A stretch of 64,000 nt of DNA, taken from contig OW028573.1 in the NCBI GenBank assembly GCA_932294295.1, forward strand, positions 51,864,329 through 51,928,328. The letters run 5' to 3'. Positions within the stretch are counted from its first letter, which is position 1. Every line of letters starts with the position of its first letter. This document shows positions 21,215 through 33,102 of the stretch, one piece after another. The translations under genes and the position numbers were made by a program. The notes beneath the pieces are model-generated. The model saw only the letters and a program-made list of their open reading frames with translations. It was not told where the DNA came from and did not search any database. Origin of the DNA: Alitta virens. Lineage: Eukaryota > Annelida > Polychaeta > Phyllodocida > Nereididae.

Positions 21215-23020
21215 ACATTTCAAATGTTTACCTGTCAATTTGCAACAACGTCACCGTATTACAAAGGAGCACTCTATAAATGGTACATGCACTCGTGTTG
21301 CACCAATTAGTAATGTGAATAAAGTTAGAGCAGGTTGTGCACAAGAGGCTAGCATGTTAGAGTCATGTGTCCTAAGTATGGGCCAATTAACACTTAGCTG
21401 AACACTACTATTGAAATATTTCCTCTTTTTTTCTGCAGTCACTCAAGAAATTTACCTTGCTGGAGTGTCTGCAGTGCACTGTCTGGACCTCAGTTTCATT
21501 CTAAATAAACAATTAAAATTCAGCTTATACTTTTAATGGCGGCTCATGGCTTAAAACGGCTCTAAAACTTCATGACTGGCTCAGCCAAAACTTGCAAATG
21601 GCGCGCGTGGCGGCTGCTGGCGGCTGCTTCGGGGACTAGTCCGAAGGTCCACTAGCTCTAGGGCCCGTCAGTCCGAGGGGCCACGAGGCCAGGGCCCGCC
21701 AGTCCAAGAATCCGTCAGTCCGAGGGTCCGCCAGTCCGAGGGACCGCGACCGCGTAATGCGGTCTATATGAATTTTAATTATCATCTAAATCAATGAAAT
21801 CAGTTTCAGTTGGGTACTAATTGCAAATGAAACCCTAGAAGGAGCATGCAAGAATGAATGTCAGTGTTAATTGGCTAGAAAAGATCTAGGCAACTGTTTG
21901 GTTATTGGAAAGTTATACATGCACCAATGTTTGTAGCAATGCATGGATAGCTGATGGAATAGCAGGTACCAATATTTATTATAAAAAGTTACACTTAGCC
22001 AAACAGATTTCTGGTCGTTGGATAGTTAGCTATCCAGTAAGCACCAATATTTGGTACCATTAAGTAAGTGTGCTATCTATTAAATACACTACCATATTTC
22101 TTCTACCAATCTATATACCCAGCTCCCAGATTTTTATGTGACATTTTCCCCAAAAGATTTAACTTTGCTGGTAGCTGGATAGTTAGCTATCCAGTAAGCA
22201 CCAATATTTGATACCATTAAATAGCCAAGGCATAAGGCTATCTAGTAACTAAACTGCCATATTTTAATTTCTAGTAGTGCCATTATATTGTAGCATTGAC
22301 ATGTCGAGGCACAAAAATTGGAAAAATAAACATTTTCTCGTTTCCGAAGCAGGACTTCTACACTACTGCGTCTAGAAATACTAACATACTAATCATGCTA
22401 ATACTGGTATTCTGAAGATTCAGGCACCTCTAAGCAGATTTCCTTTTGTAGCCTTCCATGACACTTGTATCCTTTTTGGTGTGCAACATGTTGGTCTGTG
22501 ATGGTTCATCAGTTGCAGTAATGACATCAGCTGGTAGCTGACTGGGAACTAGAACTGGGAGCTGAGTTCACTTTACTGGGAACTGACTGGTAGCTGACTG
22601 GGAACCGGAATCCGGGAGCTGACTTCATGGATCTTAGATTTATACTCAATGAACTGTCTCTGGATGTTTGCACAAAATACACGTGTACGCCATTGAATCC
22701 TGAGTGAATTGTAATTAAGGCACCTTGCACATAAACCAAGCACCTGACTGACAACCTTAACTGTTTGCTATGGTTGGGGGGGGGGGGAACTCTCAATTCA
22801 AATAATACCAAAATTAAGTGAGGAGGAATGACATGTGTACCCCCGACAGTGTCCCTCCCCACCCTGGAATAAGGCACATGACTCAAAACGACTAGAATCT
22901 ATAAGCTTATAATAATCAAATGACACTGTAATAATTTTATCAATTTTGACCACAATCTCCAGCATTCCACCATCAACGGACGAAGACTTAGGCAACAAAA
23001 TCAGTGCAAATGACAGGATC
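21215..23020. other. Gene-free stretch with GC-rich block and short repeats
   Basis: 21600-21760 is GC-rich with repeated CCGTCAGTCCGAGGG / CCGCCAGTCCGAGGG units of about 18-20 bp. A 50-bp direct repeat (TAGTTAGCTATCCAGTAAGC, then ACCAATATTTG) occurs at 22025-22055 and 22170-22210. 22520-22620 has GGGAGCTGA / GTAGCTGACTGGGAAC repeats. These resemble the arms of the foldback elements nearby, but I could not match two ends. No gene. Confidence 0.45.
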
Positions 23021-23088
23021 AAAAGTAGTGATGATGATGGCTACTGTATTACTCAAAAGTAGTGATGATGATGGCTACTGTATTACTC
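23021..23088. repeat. Perfect 34-bp tandem duplication
   Basis: Two identical 34-bp units starting AAAAGTAGTGATGATGATGG and ending TACTGTATTACTC. Confidence 0.9.
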
Positions 23089-23148
23089 ATACACAATTTT
23101 CAAATAGACGATGTTATAATTGAAGATCTAAAACGAAGATATTGATAA

Positions 23149-23321
23149 ATGTACGTAACGGAGGGTGTTATCGACAGGGCGGGTATTTTCTACACTCATC
23201 ATAACGGGTATTTTCTACACTCATCATAACAAAATAATAATAAATTGTTAAATAATATTATTATTCTAATTTGAGTCGAAAATACCCGGCCTGTCGATAA
23301 TACCGTTACAGTACAAAAGAT
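23149..23321. mobile_element. MITE with about 33-bp terminal inverted repeats
   Basis: Left end GTACGTAACGGAGGGTGTTA then TCGACAGGGCGGGTATTTTC; right end GAAAATACCCGGCCTGTCGA then TAATACCGTTACAGTAC. The ends match in inverted orientation with few differences. A 29-bp internal direct duplication (GGGTATTTTCTACACTCATC) lies next to the left end, and the middle is AT-rich. No coding capacity. Confidence 0.75.
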
Positions 23322-24049
23322 TGATACATTAACAGTGACGAATTAGCACGACTCTGCTCAGTTATGGGGATGGTAGGGGACTACTTCTCTGGCCAGCAGG
23401 TGGACCCTCGGACTCGCGGGCCTTCGCATGTATGAAAGGTAATCACCTTCTAATCAGCCAGATGGCGCATAAGTATAATGTCCAGCTCCATCTTACGGTT
23501 TAATCCACTTGCCATAACAACATCCGGTCAACCACGTGCGAACGAAGGATTGCCAAGGGTTTGTGGAAAACTGAATTTATTGAGTTGTGACCATATCACA
23601 ATACTGACTCCTACAGTCGTACCGCTACTGTATACTGTACATTTGTGACCAAGTAGATATTATAGATATAGTGACAGCGAGGAATGCCTTGCTTCTACTG
23701 TAGTAGTCTACATAGGTGTACTATCCACACTGGACCACAGTACATGGATCCAGACCTACTGCTATCAATGTATCATGACATTTTCATCAGTAGTATTAAT
23801 TTTAGGTGGGGGGTTAAGGGGGGTTTAATTGAACCCCCCCCCCCCGGCTTAGTACATTTTAATTAAAAATTCAGCGGTCCACAATACATTTAAATTTGTC
23901 AACACCCCCCCCCCCCCCTTGAACATTTTCTGGGTCCGCCCCTGTATTCAGTTGTCTTGAATAATATAAACAGTTAAACTGTACTTTATCTCAGCCTGTT
24001 ATTTTCATTTTAATCTCGTCCCTGAAACTAATTTTACTCTCATTATTCA

Positions 24050-24225
24050 ATAGGAATGCTAGATTCGGCCTTTGGCCAGTTCGGCCCGGCCGAAAGGACC
24101 TGTTTAACTGAATCGATTCGGCCTACGAAAGAAGTCGGTTTGGCTACCTAAACATTAGCATTGAGGCCGAACAGACCCGGTTCTGGTCCATTCGCACTAA
24201 GAAATGGGTCTATTCGGTAACGAGT
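24050..24225. repeat. TTCGGCC/GGCCGAA-rich palindromic repeat
   Basis: Multiple ATTCGGCCT, GTTCGGCCCGGCCGAA, GATTCGGCCTACGAA and GAGGCCGAACAGACC motifs in both orientations over 170 bp, likely a small foldback remnant. Confidence 0.4.
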
Positions 24226-24232
24226 CATTTTG

Positions 24233-24815
24233 TAGACACGCAAAATTGTCGTCAGCCAATTCGTTGACAACCAACCTGTTGACATGAGGACGGCAAACTC
24301 GTCAATCAACACCCTCAGCCCGACCATCTCGTTGACAGAAAATCGTTGTTATACCAACTCGTTGACCTATCGACGAGTTGGTACTGCTAACTCGTTGACA
24401 ACGGTTTTTCCCGGCTGTCGGCCTCCCCTTACCCCCCCTCGATCACGGTTTTATGGTATTTTCTTCGTTAATATTTGGTGTAAAGCAATATTATGGACAT
24501 CCTTTTATAGATCTCAATCATACGAATAATTTTGTGGCAAGTATTCTGCTGTGGAAGCTTTATCAACCGAGTAATCGTCGGAGTCAGATTTGTCGACGAA
24601 ATAGTCATTGGGCAGGTTAGCTGTCAACAATATTGCATTAATATGTCAACGAGGTGGTAATGACCGGTCAACGAGTTAGTTGTTGTGGTCAAAATTTTGT
24701 CAACGACTTAGTGTCTGCCAAATTTATACAAGTTGGTTTGTCAACGAATTTGGTACAAGGTCTTCTAATGTGTCAACGACTTGGTTGTCGACGATTTTGC
24801 GTGTCGACGAATTGA
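24233..24815. mobile_element. Foldback element built of CTCGTTGACA repeats
   Basis: The left arm (24233-24410) contains many AACTCGTTGACA / AATTCGTTGACA units. The right arm (24585-24815) contains the complements (TGTCAACGA(G/A)TT) in the opposite orientation. The outermost blocks TAGACACGCAAAATTGTCG (24233) and CGACGATTTTGCGTGTCGAC (24792) are inverted partners. The 175-bp middle is AT-rich and non-coding. Confidence 0.7.
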
Positions 24816-25544
24816 CCTGTATTCACTCAATATCCAATTTAAAACAATTAAATGACAAAGCAATATATTATATAATAAATACTTTAACAACTGTAAATAA
24901 ATATTACAATTGAGTCCCATTGTAGTGTCTAATCCATGACAGGACCATGGAATTTAGAGGTTTCTTTAAGCAACTCAATGGCTGTCATGTCCTGCTGGAT
25001 GTAAGCATCCGAGTACTTGTAGATGTTTTATTCATGCATTTAACATGGTGAACAACCTTAATGTAGCTTATACAACATGGTATTTCCTACAGCAGTACAT
25101 TTGAATTGTATTAATATTTAGATTTTTATCTAAATATGTTTCAAATTTATTAGTAAATATAATATAAATTAAAACAAACATAAAATGTGAGTTTTATTTG
25201 TTTTTAATATGCGTTTTAATTTTTACACTTGCATCATCTCATTTGATATTTCAAGTAATATCACAAAGCATTTTCAATTGCATTCAATTCTTTCTTTATC
25301 CAGTGCATCAAAGCATCAATAATTGCAAAAAAACCAATTCACAGGGACTGCCCATCCGTCAGGTCACTGGTCGGACAGTTCATTTGTCCTACAAGTCATT
25401 GGCCTGACGGGTCATTAGTCTGACCAGGCGTATTCGTATAGATGGGGGAGGGGGTGTTATAATACGCCGCATATAAGAGCAGTGGGAGCAGCCCAGGAAG
25501 GGTACTTACTATACTGAATTATTTACTTGAGCATTTTATTGTAG

Positions 25545-28500
25545 ATGGCAGCCAATCCACAGAAACGAAGAAACTTGGGATTTGATTCCAATCTACATCG
25601 GTTTAAAAATGATATCCTGAAATTGACTGATGACGTGGAGGATGATAGAGGGACCACCCAGAAATCATCAGGAATTAAATCAATGACGCGGAAAGAAAAA
25701 CGCAAGGAACACAGGAAATTGAAAAAAATGAGAAGGAATGCTTTCTATCAGCACTTACCAGTAAAAAGCACTCAATTTTTGAAAATATAACATGCACCTG
25801 TCTATCAATAATGTCTATGATGAAGAAAGTTGTTGCTTATAGATCTTTACTTTATCAGATGCCAAGCAAAGAGTCCCTGGATGCGGAGAAAGTTGCAAAG
25901 TTAAAGGCAATAGAAAAAAAACAGAAACTGCGAGAGAAAAGAAAGAGAAAGCGGCTCAGGAAATTAGAGGAAAAGAGACAACAGGAAGAGGTGAGAATTT
26001 TATGGCACTTATTAGTCAGCCTGCTTATGCGTTATAATATTACATGTAATACATATACTGGTTTTTTGTTTCAGGAGGAAGAACTGAAGGCGCAGGTGAT
26101 TAAGGAAGCAAACAAGAAAGATGATAGGGTTATTAAGGAATTGGAGAAGCAATTGTTCATAAAGAAAAGAAAAAGCAAGACGAAGAAGCTCCCACAAGGC
26201 TTTATTAATGATGGTCTTGACTGTATCCTTTTCGTTATGTGTCAATCAGAATTTTAGTTGAAGATTATGAAGCTTTTAAATGCTATACACACACATTTAT
26301 GTTTGCAAATTGTCTGTTGATAAACGTATGCTTTCCTTGATAATCTGATAGATTTGCTTGATGTTGTTGACACGGATAAGTTGAAAACTATATTTGAAGA
26401 AGGTGTTGGTGATGTATCTGCAGGCATGCTCTTGTCTGATGAAGAGTATGGCATGCCTGAAGAGGAAGAAGATGGACAAGGATCAGATTCAGAAGATTTG
26501 GGGTCTGAAGATCAAGAGTCTGTTGATGAGAGTGAAGATGGCAGTGATGAGGGTAAGACCTGCTCCATTTATGTTAGATTGCTGTGACTTGAGTTTTGTG
26601 CATCGTATATATATGAGCCATTTTGGTTCACAAAATTTAGTATTTTAATGAATCTTGGATCCCAGATTTTCTAACCAACTTACTAATGTTTAGAAACATG
26701 CCTCAAACCAGGACAAATGGCTCTTGAAAAGTGTTAATAGCCACACTTGACCTCATAACCAAGTGCAATTTTGTGATAATCATTCAAACATTGTATTTCA
26801 GATGAGTCCAGTATCAAAAGGAAGAAGGCAAGCAAAAAAAGTGTGAGGTTCCAAGAAGAGCAGAACTCTGAAGAAAAGATGTCATCAGCTACAAAAGGCA
26901 TTAAACCAAATGCAAACACTGATAAAAATATAGAGGAATCTGAAGATGTTGAATCAGAGGATGACATAGATGAGAGTGAAGATGGCAGTGATGAGGGTAA
27001 GACCTGCTCCATTTATGTTAGATTGCTGTGACTTGAGTTTTGTGCATCGTATATATATGAGCCATTTTGGTTCACAAAATTTAGTATTTTAATGAATCTT
27101 GGATCCCAGATTTTCTAACCAACTTACTAATGTTTAGAAACATGCCTCAAACCAGGACAAATGGCTCTTGAAAAGTGTTAATAGCCACACTGGACCTCAT
27201 AACCAAGTGCAATTTTGTGATAATCATTCAAACATTGTATTTCAGATGAGTCCAGTATCAAAAGGAAGAAGGCAAGCAAAAAAAGTGTGAGGTTCCAAGA
27301 AGAGCAGAACTCTGAAGAAAAGATGTCATCAGCTACAAAAGGCATTAAACCAAATGCAAACACTGATAAAAATATAGAGGAATCTGAAGATGTTGAATCC
27401 GAGGATGACATAGATGAAGAAGATTTGGAATCAGATGAAGAGGATGTTGAGTCAGGGGACGAGGATGCTGAACTGGGTGAAGAAGACATTAGATTAGAAG
27501 GAGATGAATCAGATGATGGGGTTGTTGAATCAGATGAGGATGCAGCATCAGAAGAAATCGCAGCTGGATCTGAAGCTGAAGATGAATCTGGTGATGAGGA
27601 GGAGATGGAGGCTGATGATGTTGAATCAGAAGATGATAAATCTGCTAAAGACGACGGAGACCAAGATTCAGATGATGGTGATGACATGACAAATAAAGAC
27701 AACATCAAAAAGAGTGGAAAAGACAGTGACTTGGTAGAAGATATTTATGGCCGATTACGAGATAAAGATGGAAAAGTTGTTCAAAGTGGTGCTCCCAAAA
27801 CAGGAGGCTACATTCCTCCAGGAAAAAGGCTTGCTCTTGCTCAGTCCGGTGATGAGAAGAAGAAGCTAGAGTTGGAGAGAATAAGGAAACAGGTCAAAGG
27901 TTTATTAAACAGGTAAATTTTATTATTGTACAGTAAAGCTCTTTTGTTAACATTCACTGAATTTTAGGTTTTTAAAGGTATTCATTTGTGAATTGGGGTG
28001 GGGGCCTAGGTCAGTGGTAGCATGCTGGGCTTCCAACCACTGGGTCCCAGGTTCAATTCCTTGGTTGAGTCTTAAGTTGGATGCCTGTTTCATCCATCAT
28101 CTCATTGTCATGGTCCCTGCCTGTCCTAATTAGCCCAAAAGGTGCAGAAATACAGGATGTAAAGCCCTAATCCAACCACTCACATCATTTTTGAGTTGTC
28201 CTTAAAATGAGTCACTGAAGAGAATTAGGATACTATAGACTTATAAATTTATGCCTTGCATATCAAAAGCAAATCCACGGTAAAAGATTACCAAGCTACA
28301 AAATATGGAACTCCTGGACTGCCGTATAACTTCTGACTTATATTTTCTGTCTTATGTTTTATGATTTATGAGTTACATTTTCTGATTTATTTTAATTTTT
28401 TTATCCTAACAAATATAGTGTGCCCTCCTGGTTGTGCAACAGGTTACTTGTCTGATGTCAACAAAATTTTCTTACTTTTAGATTAAGCGAAGCCAATTTA

Positions 28501-31402
28501 CAGTCCATCAGTAATCAGGTTGAAGAAATGTTCAGGCAACATAGTCGAGCTTTCTTGAGTGAAACATTGACCAGCCAGATCCTTGAAGGTTGCATTACTC
28601 CTGTTCTTGTGCCAGAGCGATTAATCATGGAGCAAGTGGCTTTGATTTCTATTCTTCATGTGAATGTTGGTACCGAAATTGGAGCTACTTTCCTTCAAGA
28701 AACGGTTAATAGATTCCAAGACCTCTTGTCCAATTCTCCTCAATATGGTGAATCCAAGGAGATGAACAATTTATTTGTTATTGTATCACACTTGTACAAT
28801 TTTAGGGTAAGATAATATTTTGACAAATCTGGTTATGTATTATTAGAAATGTTTCATCATGTTGGATTAGTGTTGGATTAGTGCTTGCATGAAATATTAA
28901 AGATGATCCTTTTTGTCTTTTCAGGTAATTCAAAGTCCATTAGTATTTGATGTTTTTCAAAAATTTGTGGAAGGGTTTGGTGAGCGGGATCTAGAACTCA
29001 TTCTGCTTCTGTTAAAAAGTAAGTTCAGTCAAAACCACTATTAGGAACTCATTACAAATCTAGATATAACAATTGCCGAAGTAGACAGAACTTAAGGAAT
29101 TAATTATTTTTTTCTATCTGTCTGATGAATAGGTTGCTCACATGTGACAAAATATTTTACAACACATACATTTGTTTCCAAATACTTTGTTTTGTATGAT
29201 TATCTCTGAACTACTCTCCTATACATTATAACTATGTCATTTCATTTAAATTTGTGAACATTTTCTTGAAGATGTTGGCTTTAGTCTACGTAAAGATGAT
29301 CCTGAGAGTTTGAAGAATCTTTTAGCGAAAGTAAAGGACAAAGCAAGCTCAGTTGACACATCTCATTTTGAGGACAAGTAAGTTCATTAACAACTTTTTT
29401 GAAAAAATAATATTGTGTGTATCATGCATACATGTCTTATTATGTAATTTACAATAATGTTGCTGCTGTGTCAAATTGGAAATAACAAGGCTGTCAAATG
29501 ATTATTGTATGAAATTTTATCTATTAAGATTAAAAACTTAATAATACGTGTTACCGAACTACCATAGGGAAAATGCCATTCCAATATGAATATTTATGTT
29601 ATGTAGATTACCCCTTGTGTATGCAACCCATAAAAGTGAACATACCCCACTCCCTGCACATACTTGATGCATTACACAGTAATACACATACTTGGGGCTT
29701 CATGGTAAATATATCTTATCCATTGTGTATTTTATCCACTTTGTATTGTTTCAGATCTAGGGTGAAGTTCATGTTGGAAGTAATGATGGCCATAAGGAAT
29801 AACAACATGAGGAAAATTCCCAATTATGATCAGTCATCCATGGAGCATTTGCGAAAGATGATTCGACAGTACACCACAGGTATTTAAAATCGAGTTATGC
29901 CAGGAAATTCCATCTGAGATTGTAGCTGTGAAAGATGTGGACACTTATATAAAGAATATCCTACAGAATATGAGTAATGCTGTAATACACAAAGAAATTA
30001 AAGTGAGTCATATCGTTTTCAAGGATTAAAATATGGTTCATGTATTATGATGCTAATGTTCACAGGTGGGAGCAGCGTCGATTATCAGCTGAGGATTTCT
30101 CTCCAAGATCTTTTGAGCAGCGAAGAAAAAGGCAGATGGTGGTTGGTTGGCTCAGCCTGGAGTGGCACTGATGTTTCCAAACCTATGGGTGAGTTGCATG
30201 GATGTGTGATCTGCATTTGGTGTGTAATATGAGGATATCCTATCTTTTATTGTCCATAGTTTTCTGACCTATGGTGGAGTTAGATACAGTCATGATATGA
30301 TAATATACATGTAAATGTGTTTTCATTCAGCATTCTTAACATACCATTTACTATGATGATCTTCACTCAGAGTGATTCTCACTTTTTTCGTTTTTGCAGA
30401 TGATGGTGATTCAGAGAGGCCTTTGGCTGTACCATCAGTCAGCCAAAAAATCCTGGACCTCGCAGCTAAACAGCGTATGAATACTGATATAAGACGAAAT
30501 ATTTTCTGCGTCATTATGACCAGCGAGGTAAAAATAGTTCCATAAATACTGACTATCAAGTGATAAAACTGTTTTCTATGTAAAAATTATGTTATTATAG
30601 CTTAATTTTTGTCGATGTATATTGCAGGATTTTGTGGATGCATTTGAGAAGTTGCTCCGGTTGGGGTTGAAGAGTACTCCTGAGCAAGAGATAATTCATG
30701 TTATCATGGACTTGTGTATGCAAGAGAGTCCATTCAACCCTTTTTACGCTTACCTTGCACAGAAGTTCTGTGAATATCACAGAAGATTCCAGGTACAATA
30801 AACGAAAATTTTGATGTTGAAGTGCAACAAATTGCATGAACTAAATGCATGAACTAAAACTGACAAGAAGTTTTTTTTTTTTTTTTTCAGATGACAGTTC
30901 AATTTTTCACTTGGGATAAACTGAAGTTGTTATATGAAACACCTGAAAGAAATATTGTTAATTTGGCAAACTTTCTGACTCATTTAATAGCTAAAGGAGC
31001 CATGTCTTTATCTCTGTTTAAGGTGAGTATTCATTTGTTCGAAGCCATGGTTTTAAATGTGATGTGGCTCTTTAAAAAGATTCTGCAGTAATTCAGATGA
31101 ACTCTCATTTCCTATTATTTCAGAATGTGCAATTCAGTGAACTGGACAAAGGAGTTCTATTGTTGATGCGAACAGTTCTAACTCATTTATTGATGGACTT
31201 AGATGATCTAACAGTAGTAGAAGTGTTCTCTCGCATTGCTAGGTTATCTAAACTGAAACCTTATCATGATGGACTGAAGATATTCATGCAGCATTTCATA
31301 CTGAGGCAGAAGGGCAAAGGAGCTGTCAATCATGAACTGAAGCAAAGAGTGGATCTTGCAGAAAGGGCACTGAATGCAGGAGACGCATCATTCAAATTAT
31401 AG
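25545..31402 (+). CDS. NOM1: NOM1: nucleolar MIF4G/MA3-domain protein, 15 exons
   Basis: Exons (GT-AG, phases checked): 25545-25760, 25859-25990, 26075-26222, 26352-26552, 26802-26996, 27246-27912, 28482-28806, 28925-29018, 29272-29377, 29755-29879, 30066-30188, 30400-30527, 30628-30792, 30891-31022, 31124-31402. These give 1011 codons plus a stop. The N-terminus has a basic RKEKRKEHRKLKKMRR stretch, then a K/E-rich coiled coil, then long acidic Asp/Glu/Ser tracts typical of nucleolar proteins. The MIF4G domain starts near residue 520 (LSEANLQSISNQVEEMF) and the MA3 domain lies near 805-920 (RRNIFCVIMTSE, FEKLLRLGLK). NOM1 orthologues act in small-subunit ribosome biogenesis and target PP1 to the nucleolus. 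An RVxF-type motif, KKSVRF, occurs twice (about residues 244-249 and 309-314) because exon 5 is a duplicate of the start of exon 6. The family is clear; the first ATG is upstream of a conserved start. Confidence 0.93.
26525..27412 (+). repeat. 444-bp tandem duplication spanning a NOM1 intron and exon
   Basis: Unit A 26525-26968 and unit B 26969-27412. Each contains the end of one exon, a whole intron and the next exon. I see only two differences (T/G near 26750 against 27194, and A/C in GAATC(A/C)GAGG). The length is a multiple of three, and both donors and acceptors are intact, so the duplication adds 148 codon-equivalents of genomic sequence and one complete 195-bp exon (65 codons) in frame. 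Confidence 0.95.
27996..28172 (+). mobile_element. tRNA-derived SINE, old copy in NOM1 intron 6
   Basis: Diverged copy of the SINE described at 61331. It has a tRNA-like head (CTAGGTCAGTGGTAGCATGC, GGTTCAATTCC) and the GTCTTAAGTTGG variant also seen at 32760. Most diverged copy in the window. Confidence 0.85.
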
Positions 31403-31592
31403 CATGGACAATAATTTAGGACATTGGTGTTATCTAATGTATATACATTTGTTATGTATGATAAATATTATAATCACAAATCGAATTGTGTTTTTGCTTT
31501 CTGTAATTATTTGCACTGCAAACGATTCATGCGTTAGTGATTTCATTTGAAGTGAAAACAATTCTTTGTGTGACTAAATCAAAGGCTTATTT

Positions 31593-31830
31593 GTTAAAAG
31601 ATGTTGCTTCCTTCATCTGTGGCTGTCATCTTAAGTGATTTGTTGTGATCTTGTTAAAAGATGTCGCTCCCTTCATCTGTGACTGTCATCAAAATAATTT
31701 GTGGTGATCTTGTTAAAAGATGTTACTTCATCTGTGACTATCATCAAAGCGATTTATGTTGATCTTGTTAAAAGATGTCGCTTCCTTCATCTGTGACTAT
31801 CATCAAAGTGATTTGTGGTGATCTTGTTGC
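31593..31830. repeat. Tandem repeat of about 59 bp, four units, downstream of NOM1
   Basis: Units begin TTGTTAAAAGATGT(T/C)GCTTCC and continue TTCATCTGTGACTATCATCA then AAGTGATTTGTGGTGATC. The four copies differ at several sites and one is about 4 bp shorter. It starts about 190 bp after the NOM1 stop. Confidence 0.85.
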
Positions 31831-32755
31831 ATCATACCTCGGCAACTGTTCCAAGAAAAGACAATTGTGCAGCTCATTACAGCTGCTGTGAGAAAATCGT
31901 CCCATGCAGAATATTTTTCATACATGAGGACTGACCATTGGAAGGACCGCCAAGTATCATGGTGTAGGCTGGGTCAGAGGTGGGGCGAATAATTTCACAG
32001 AATTTTACAGAGCAATCTGTGATGGTGGGCTGCCGTGTTTTGTCTGATAGGTGCTGTCCTGCACACAAACTCCACTGGCCAAGTTCACTGGGTTCTCCAG
32101 TTAGGCAAGGATAGGAAGAATGGTCAACTCACCCTGAGAAGCAGTAGTACATGCTGTAGGCAATAGGGCATGGACTACCAAATCAGCATTTGATGTTGGA
32201 GCAGGTTGTGGTGCTGGCGGGTGTTGACATGCTTGCACCAAGTCAAGCTGGAGACCGCTGCTTGAAGTCGATCAACTCTTGCTCCTAGCCCTTGGTCTTG
32301 GGAGTTGCGGAGGTGGATCTGGTCGCCCAAACAGTGAGTCACCAAGTTTCTTGAGTAGCCTTCCAATTTCCTGTTGTTCCATAGTGTTCTTATAACTGGT
32401 GTTGTTTTGGTTTCTGATAATTCTGTGTTGATAATTGATACCACGAAAAAGGAAGTCATAATCAGAAGCAAAGGTTGACACAAGACAATATAGAATGTGA
32501 TAATTCACATACATTTTAACCAGAAATGACAAAATTCTGAGCAATACAAATAAATATATAATATCAGATTTCTCATGTCAAATAACCTTGTACTACTACA
32601 GTCACAAACATAACTTTATTTATACCTTAAATTTTCCGAAGAAATCGGGTTCATTTCTGCACAAAATTTTTTATTGAACCTTTTTCTCAGACATTTTACT
32701 TCTGAGGTAGGTCTTCAAACGTCTCTGAACTGAAAACGGTCTTTACCCTGAACCT
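31830..32755. other. No identifiable gene
   Basis: Minus-strand open frames at 32175-32544 overlap each other. One reads MEQQEIGRLLKKLGDSLFGR near 32380, which could be a piece of a mobile-element gag-like gene, but nothing supports this further. Confidence 0.3.
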
Positions 32756-32759
32756 ACAT

Positions 32760-32949
32760 TGGGCGGGGGCCTAGCTCAGAGGTAGCGCTCTGGGCTTCCA
32801 ACCGCTGGGTCCCGGGTTCGAACCCCGGTCGAGTCTTAAGTTGGATGGCTGTTTCATCCTTCATCTCATTGCCATGGTCCCTCCCTTTCCTAATTAGCCC
32901 ATCAGGTGCAGAAATACAGGACGTAAAGCCCTAATCACACACACACACA
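32760..32949 (+). mobile_element. tRNA-derived SINE, full length, with TSD
   Basis: Full-length copy with A box, B box (GGTTCGAACCC) and CA tail. Target duplication CCCTGAACCTAC at 32746-32757 and 32949-32960. Carries the GAGTCTTAAG variant. Confidence 0.93.
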
Positions 32950-33102
32950 CCCCTGAACCTACGCTTAAAGGTGCCAAAAGGTATGTCAGATGTAGGATCA
33001 TCAACAAACATTGTAATTAAAGTGTCAATGAATGTTTCAGTTTTCACATAACGCAATATTGATCTTCTCAAAGACACGTTCAGATCCATCATGTTGATTT
33101 TT

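Noticed and set aside
26354..26648. Separate short genes at 26354-26587, 26394-26648 and 26843-27031
   Set aside because: They are NOM1 exons 4 and 5 read through into introns, or shadow frames.
26734..27708. Minus-strand Ser-rich frame of 176 codons
   Set aside because: It is the antisense of the NOM1 acidic tract; Glu/Asp-rich coding gives Ser/Phe-rich antisense frames.
31580..31830. CRISPR-like array downstream of NOM1
   Set aside because: The 59-bp units are contiguous, without unique spacers, in an animal genome.
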